Assembly: GCA_020850715.1 (NCBI GenBank)
Contig: JADZED010000045.1
Location: 21,818 to 85,817 of the forward strand
Source: Acidobacteriota bacterium
Lineage (GTDB): Bacteria; Acidobacteriota; Vicinamibacteria; Vicinamibacterales; CAVVIG01
Direction: 5' to 3'
DNA length: 64,000 nucleotides
Within the stretch, counting starts at the first letter, position 1. Every line of letters begins with the position of its first letter. The notes beneath the pieces are model-generated. The model made no database searches. It worked only from the letters and a program-made list of their open reading frames with translations, and had not been told where the DNA came from. This document shows, piece after piece, positions 60,216 to 64,000 of this stretch. A program made the translations under genes and the position numbers.

Positions 60216-60836
60216 CTATCCCGCCAGTTCCACGAAATTGCGCAGGATGCGCAGGCCGGCCTCGCCGGACTTCTCGGGGTGGAACTGGACGCCCGCGACC
60301 TGCCCGCGCTGGACGATCGACGCGAAGGGCTCGCCATGTTCGGTGACGGCCACGGTGTCGCCGGTCAGCGGGGCGGCGTAGCTGTGCGTGAAGTAGACCT
60401 GCGTGCCGGTGGGCACGCCGTCGACCAGCGGCGTCTCCCGCCGCAGTTCGAGGGCGTTCCAGCCGACGTGCGGCACCTTCAGGCTGCCCGGCGCCGCCGC
60501 GGCGCCGGCGCGGCGCGGGTCGAGCCGCGTGCAGGCGCCGGCGAGCAGGCCGAGACCGGCGGCGTCGGCTTCGGCGCTCCCCTCGAACAGCCACTGCATG
60601 CCCAGGCAGATGCCCAGGAGCGGGCGACCCTCGCCGAGGCGCGCCAGGATGCGCGAGGTCCAATCGCCCTCGAGCGCGCGCGTGGCACCGAAGTGGCCGA
60701 CGCCCGGCACCACGACGGCCGCCGCGCGGTCGAGGTCGGCCGGCGTCTCGGGCACGAAGAGGGCGGCGCCGATCGCCGCGAACGCCTTCTTCACCGACGT
60801 GAGGTTGCCGGCGCCGTAGTCGACGAGCGCGATCAC
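60216..60836 (-). CDS. hisH: Imidazole glycerol phosphate synthase, glutaminase subunit
   Basis: 206 residues from a GTG overlapping the hisB stop (GTGA). Triad: C77 in GICLGMQ, and H186/E188 in [15 protein letters not shown] and VPGVGHFG are family hallmarks. Supplies ammonia to HisF. No internal start upstream is better. Confidence 0.95.
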   Translation of the reverse strand: MIALVDYGAGNLTSVKKAFAAIGAALFVPETPADLDRAAAVVVPGVGHFGATRALEGDWTSRILARLGEGRPLLGICLGMQWLFEGSAEADAAGLGLLAGACTRLDPRRAGAAAAPGSLKVPHVGWNALELRRETPLVDGVPTGTQVYFTHSYAAPLTGDTVAVTEHGEPFASIVQRGQVAGVQFHPEKSGEAGLRILRNFVELAG

Positions 60837-61420
60837 AGCAGCCCCTTGGTCGACGGCAGCATCTTCGCCATCCGTCGATCCTTCGCGCAGGCCGCGCGCA
60901 GCGCGCGGGCGAACGCCTTGAAGATCGCCTCGACCTGGTGGTGGCTGGAACGGCCGTACATCACCTTGAGGTGCACGTTGCCGCGCACCGCCATCGCGAA
61001 GCCTTCGAAGAAGTCGTGCACGAGCTCGGTCTGGAGGTCCCCCACGCGCGCCGCACGGAGGGGCAGGTCGACCGCGGCATGCGGGCGGCCGCCCAGATCG
61101 ATGGCGGCGACCGCGAGCGTCTCGTCCATCGGCATCACGAAATAGCCGGCGCGGTTGATCCCGCGCCGGCTGCCGAGCGCCCGCGACACGGCTTCCCCGA
61201 GCGCGATGCCGACGTCCTCGACCGTGTGGTGCTGGTCGACGTCGAGGTCGCCGTCGGCGGCGATGCGCAGGTCGAACGCGCCGTGCCGCGCCACGAGCTC
61301 CAGCATGTGATCGAGGAACCGGATCCCGGTCCGCACGTCGTACCGGCCGCGCCCCTCGATCGCGAGCGCGATCTCGATCCGCGTCTCGGTCGTGCGCCGG
61401 CGGATCAGCGCGCGGCGCAC
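60833..61420 (-). CDS. hisB: Imidazoleglycerol-phosphate dehydratase
   Basis: 195 residues; only the dehydratase domain, no HisB N-terminal phosphatase. [26 protein letters not shown] and [13 protein letters not shown] supply the manganese ligands. GTG start at 61418-61420 overlaps hisC by 16 nt. Histidinol-phosphatase activity must come from another gene. Confidence 0.95.
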   Translation of the reverse strand: MRRALIRRRTTETRIEIALAIEGRGRYDVRTGIRFLDHMLELVARHGAFDLRIAADGDLDVDQHHTVEDVGIALGEAVSRALGSRRGINRAGYFVMPMDETLAVAAIDLGGRPHAAVDLPLRAARVGDLQTELVHDFFEGFAMAVRGNVHLKVMYGRSSHHQVEAIFKAFARALRAACAKDRRMAKMLPSTKGLL

Positions 61421-62445
61421 AGAACCTCCTCCATCGCCGCGATGCAGCGGCGCGTGTGCTCGACGATCCCGGTCGCGATCCGGACGCAGCCGTCGCAGCC
61501 CGGCTCGGTCGACCGATCGCGGATGAAGATGCCCCGCGCGCGCACGCCGGCGACCAGCTCCGCCGCGCGAGGTCCGGCGCAGACCAGGACGAAGTTCGCC
61601 GCGCTCCGGTGGCAGACGAGCCCGAGCCGCTCACACGCGGCGTACATCAGCTCCTTCGACTCGCGAACCTGCCGCGTGTAGTCGTGCAGGTGCTCGCGGT
61701 CGTCGATGGCCGCCTGCACGGCGACGACCGCGGCGGCATTCACGCTGTAGACCGGCAGGGCGGGACGGATCCGATCGAGCGCGCCCGGTGCGCCCACCAG
61801 GCACCCGATGCGCAGCCCCGCCAGGCCGAACGCCTTCGAGAACGTCCGGCCGACGACGACGTTCGGGAACCGCTCGAGCTCCGGGATGAACGAGACGCCC
61901 GAGAATTCCGCGTAGGCTTCGTCCACGAACACGAGCGCCTCGGGCGGGACCTGCCGCGCGATCGCGCCTACGGCCGCGAGCGGCACGGGCACGCCGGTCG
62001 GGTTGTTCGGGTTCGTGAGAAACACGACGCGCGTGCGCGGGGTGATCGCCGCGAGCACCTCGTCGAGCGCGAAGGCGAACCGCGGCTTCGGCATCACCGA
62101 CACGAGCCGTCCGCCCGCCACTTCGGTGTCGAGGCGGAAGATCTCGAAGGCCGGCTCGGGGAGCACCGCCTCGGGCAGCGGCCCCCCGGGTGCGGGGCGC
62201 AGGCACGACATCGAGACGGCCATGATGCCCTCGTCGAGCCCGTTGGTCAGCGCCACCCGATCGGGCGCCACGCCGAGATAGCCTGCCACCTTGGCGATCG
62301 CCGCGGAATAGGGCGGGTAGGAGGCGATCTGGCCGGGGCTGAGCGCCGCCAGCGCCTCGAGCACCCGCGGCGAGCAGCCGCCCGTGTGCTCGTTCTGGTG
62401 CAGCCGCAGCCCGTCGTACCACTCCGGCATCTGGTACAGGCTCAT
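61405..62445 (-). CDS. hisC: Histidinol-phosphate aminotransferase
   Basis: 346 residues, PLP class I/II aminotransferase. NPNNPTG, DEAYAEF and the PLP lysine in [11 protein letters not shown] are present, and N-terminal LHQNEHTGG is typical of HisC. ATGA overlap with hisD. Confidence 0.93.
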   Translation of the reverse strand: MSLYQMPEWYDGLRLHQNEHTGGCSPRVLEALAALSPGQIASYPPYSAAIAKVAGYLGVAPDRVALTNGLDEGIMAVSMSCLRPAPGGPLPEAVLPEPAFEIFRLDTEVAGGRLVSVMPKPRFAFALDEVLAAITPRTRVVFLTNPNNPTGVPVPLAAVGAIARQVPPEALVFVDEAYAEFSGVSFIPELERFPNVVVGRTFSKAFGLAGLRIGCLVGAPGALDRIRPALPVYSVNAAAVVAVQAAIDDREHLHDYTRQVRESKELMYAACERLGLVCHRSAANFVLVCAGPRAAELVAGVRARGIFIRDRSTEPGCDGCVRIATGIVEHTRRCIAAMEEVLCAAR

Positions 62446-63713
62446 CGTCGTCGATTCCGGGTTCGCCGGCGCGGCGCGTCCTCCAGGCGGATCTCGATCG
62501 ACTCGGCGTGCGCGCGCAGGCCCTCGGCGCGGGCGAGCGGGACGATGGTCGGGGCGAGGCGGGCCAGGCCGCGGCGCGTGAGCCGCTGCACCGACATCAC
62601 GCGCACGAAGTCGGCCGCGCTCAAGCCGCCGCGGAACCGGGCGGCGCCCGAGGTCGGCAGCACGTGGTTCGATCCGATTGCGTAGTCGCCGGCCGCCTGG
62701 GCGGTGAACGGTCCCACGAAGACCGCGCCGGCGACGATCGGCGGCCTGACGAGCGCTTCGCGGTCGACGACGAGGTGCTCGGGCGCGAGGCGATTGGCCA
62801 GCGCCATCGCGTCGCGCGCGCCCTTCGCCATCAGGATCGCGCCGTTGCCGGCAAGCGATCGTTCGACCAGGTCGCGGCCGCGCGCGTGCCGGGCCACGGC
62901 CTCCGCCACCCGGTGCGCGAGCGGACGGTTCCAGGTGATGAAGACCGCGCGCGCGTCGGGGTCGTGCTCCGCCTGGGCCACGAGGTCGGCGGCAATCCAG
63001 CCGGCGCGCCCCGACCCGGCCACGATCACGATCTCGGTCGGCCCGGCGTAGAAGTCGATGGCGCAGTCGCCGGCGACGATCGCCTTGGCGGCGGCCACCC
63101 AGCGGTTGCCCGGGCCGACGATCTTGTCGACGCGCGGCACCGTCTCGGTGCCGTAGGCGAGCGAGGCGACCGCATGGGCGCCGCCGATCCGGAACACCCG
63201 CGACGCGCCCGCCTCGAGCGCCGCCGCCATCACCGCCGGCTCCACGCGGGGGCAGACGACGACGATGTCGCGGACGCCGGCGATGCGGGCGGGCACCGCC
63301 GTCATGAGCAGAGACGAGGGCAGGGGAAAGCGGCCGCCCGGCACGTAGCAGCCGACGCGCGCGATCGGTTCGACTCTCTGCTCGACCGAGACGCCGGGCG
63401 AGACCGCGAGGTTCCAGGACTTCGGGATCTGGCGCGCGGCCACGCGCGCGATCTGGCGCGCGGCGACGGCGAGCGCGCGGCGCACCTCGGGATCGGTGCG
63501 CGCGGCGATGCGGCGGATCTCGGACGGCGGCACCTCGAGCGGCGGCCGGGCGCCGTCGAAGCGCCGGGCGAACGCGAAGAGCGCCCGGTCGCCGCCGGTG
63601 CGGACGCGATCGACGATCGAATGGACCTGCCGATCGAACGCGCGGTCTGCGCGAGCGCTCCGATCCAGCAGGCGCGCGATGGCGCGCCGATTGCCGCTGT
63701 CGATGATCCTCAC
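62442..63713 (-). CDS. hisD: Histidinol dehydrogenase
   Basis: 423 residues from a GTG at 63711-63713. VGCYVPGG, VGPGNRWVAAAK, AQAEHDP and GSNHVLPT give the zinc and catalytic residues (Glu-His in QAEHDP and His in SNHVL). Oxidises histidinol to histidine in two steps. The start is preceded by a tiny ORF (63710-63733) ending in GTGA. Upstream lies the second copy of the 166-bp element, so hisG, which normally precedes, is either beyond the window or displaced. Confidence 0.95.
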   Translation of the reverse strand: MRIIDSGNRRAIARLLDRSARADRAFDRQVHSIVDRVRTGGDRALFAFARRFDGARPPLEVPPSEIRRIAARTDPEVRRALAVAARQIARVAARQIPKSWNLAVSPGVSVEQRVEPIARVGCYVPGGRFPLPSSLLMTAVPARIAGVRDIVVVCPRVEPAVMAAALEAGASRVFRIGGAHAVASLAYGTETVPRVDKIVGPGNRWVAAAKAIVAGDCAIDFYAGPTEIVIVAGSGRAGWIAADLVAQAEHDPDARAVFITWNRPLAHRVAEAVARHARGRDLVERSLAGNGAILMAKGARDAMALANRLAPEHLVVDREALVRPPIVAGAVFVGPFTAQAAGDYAIGSNHVLPTSGAARFRGGLSAADFVRVMSVQRLTRRGLARLAPTIVPLARAEGLRAHAESIEIRLEDAPRRRTRNRRR

Positions 63714-63733
63714 CCTGATCCCTGCGTCCTCAT
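63710..63733 (-). other. Seven-codon ORF coupled to hisD start
   Basis: ATG at 63731-63733 reads MRTQGSG and stops at a TGA that overlaps the hisD GTG (GTGA). Upstream in frame a TAG lies at the edge of the 166-bp element. It may be the surviving tail of a gene cut by the element's insertion, a leader peptide, or chance. Confidence 0.3.
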
Positions 63734-63742
63734 GCCCTGCGG

Positions 63743-63908
63743 CTAGTGTCCCGTCCCAGTGGTTCGCGACACAATTCGCGGGCGGCGCATCCCCGCTGGC
63801 GGCGTGGCTCGTCGCTCAGATATCCCCAATATCCTCACTCCTCGCGCCTGGCCATCGGGGCGCGGCGCTCCGCGACTGATGCCACGATCCACTGGGACGG
63901 GACACTAG
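63743..63908. repeat. 166-bp inverted-repeat element, copy 2 (MITE-like)
   Basis: Same length and ends as copy 1 (6488-6653) but inverted; about seven substitutions by eye, no indels. The terminal inverted repeats match at 20 of 20 positions here. Flanked by CTAG on both sides. It lies 30 bp upstream of hisD. Being almost intact while copy 3-type DNA at 13.4 kb is eroded suggests recent mobility. The remaining 92 bp to the window end hold no recognisable gene. Confidence 0.85.
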
Positions 63909-64000
63909 ACCCAAAATAAGCGCGTTTGCGGCTCGGCTGACGACGCGAATCGCGATGCGCGCGCGGCGCGAACCTTGCCCGCCGGCTCGATGTCCGGTCG

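Overview
The window is about 64 kb of very GC-rich bacterial chromosome with dense operons, many GTG/TTG starts and frequent ATGA/GTGA stop-start overlaps. The gene content points to an Acidobacteriota genome, probably class Vicinamibacteria (inference). It includes an 800-residue duplicated orphan ABC permease of the acidobacterial ADOP type, a secreted Tricorn-like protease, DUF885 and M16 secreted peptidases, ACS-type MFS carriers, bacillithiol genes and a histidine operon. No rRNA, tRNA, CRISPR array, phage or complete insertion sequence was seen.

Layout. 0-1 kb: 3' end of argH and a small membrane ORF. 1-4.8 kb (minus): four minor type IV pseudopilin genes (FimT/GspH-, PilV-, PilW- and PilX-like) joined by overlaps. 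5-8 kb (minus): a pair of secreted M16 peptidases, one with the zinc motif and one without, separated by a 166-bp inverted-repeat element. 8-13.4 kb (plus): purE, two tandem secreted paralogues of unknown function and a Tricorn-like protease. 13.7-16.3 kb: two TadE-like proteins and a TadG/VWA protein. 16.3-28.4 kb: mixed single genes (cupredoxin, amidase, two MFS carriers, ADOP permease, an ABC ATPase/permease deletion fusion, GNAT, serine hydrolase, DUF885). 28.4-35.5 kb: ada, an FAD oxidoreductase, bshB1, bshA and a large PIG-L protein, a small-thiol/stress neighbourhood. 35.6-37.6 kb: 2-oxoacid dehydrogenase E1 alpha and beta. 38.7-45.8 kb: a tetR-led efflux operon encoding adaptor, two ATPases, TolC-like channel and two ABC-2 permeases, with a palindromic operator. 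46-48.5 kb: an MFS carrier and an AAA ATPase. 48.6-58.6 kb (minus): a glycoconjugate-type operon with a glycosidase/GT2/NHL fusion, an ABC exporter, two glycosyltransferases, a PIG-L deacetylase and a zinc-ribbon methyltransferase. 58.6-63.7 kb (minus): hisD-C-B-H-F-A. A second, nearly identical copy of the 166-bp element lies just upstream of hisD.

Three observations span the window. First, many monocistronic or operon-leading genes have a -10-like hexamer ending only 6-8 nt before the start codon, which suggests frequent leaderless transcription and fixes several starts. Second, the 166-bp element with GTGTCCCGTCCC-type ends is present twice in opposite orientation, with a diverged relative near 13.4 kb, so it looks like a MITE family. 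Third, the 48.6-58.6 kb operon is the best candidate for an undescribed system: it should build and export a modified glycan or glycolipid, with a fusion protein that both makes and trims glycosidic bonds.
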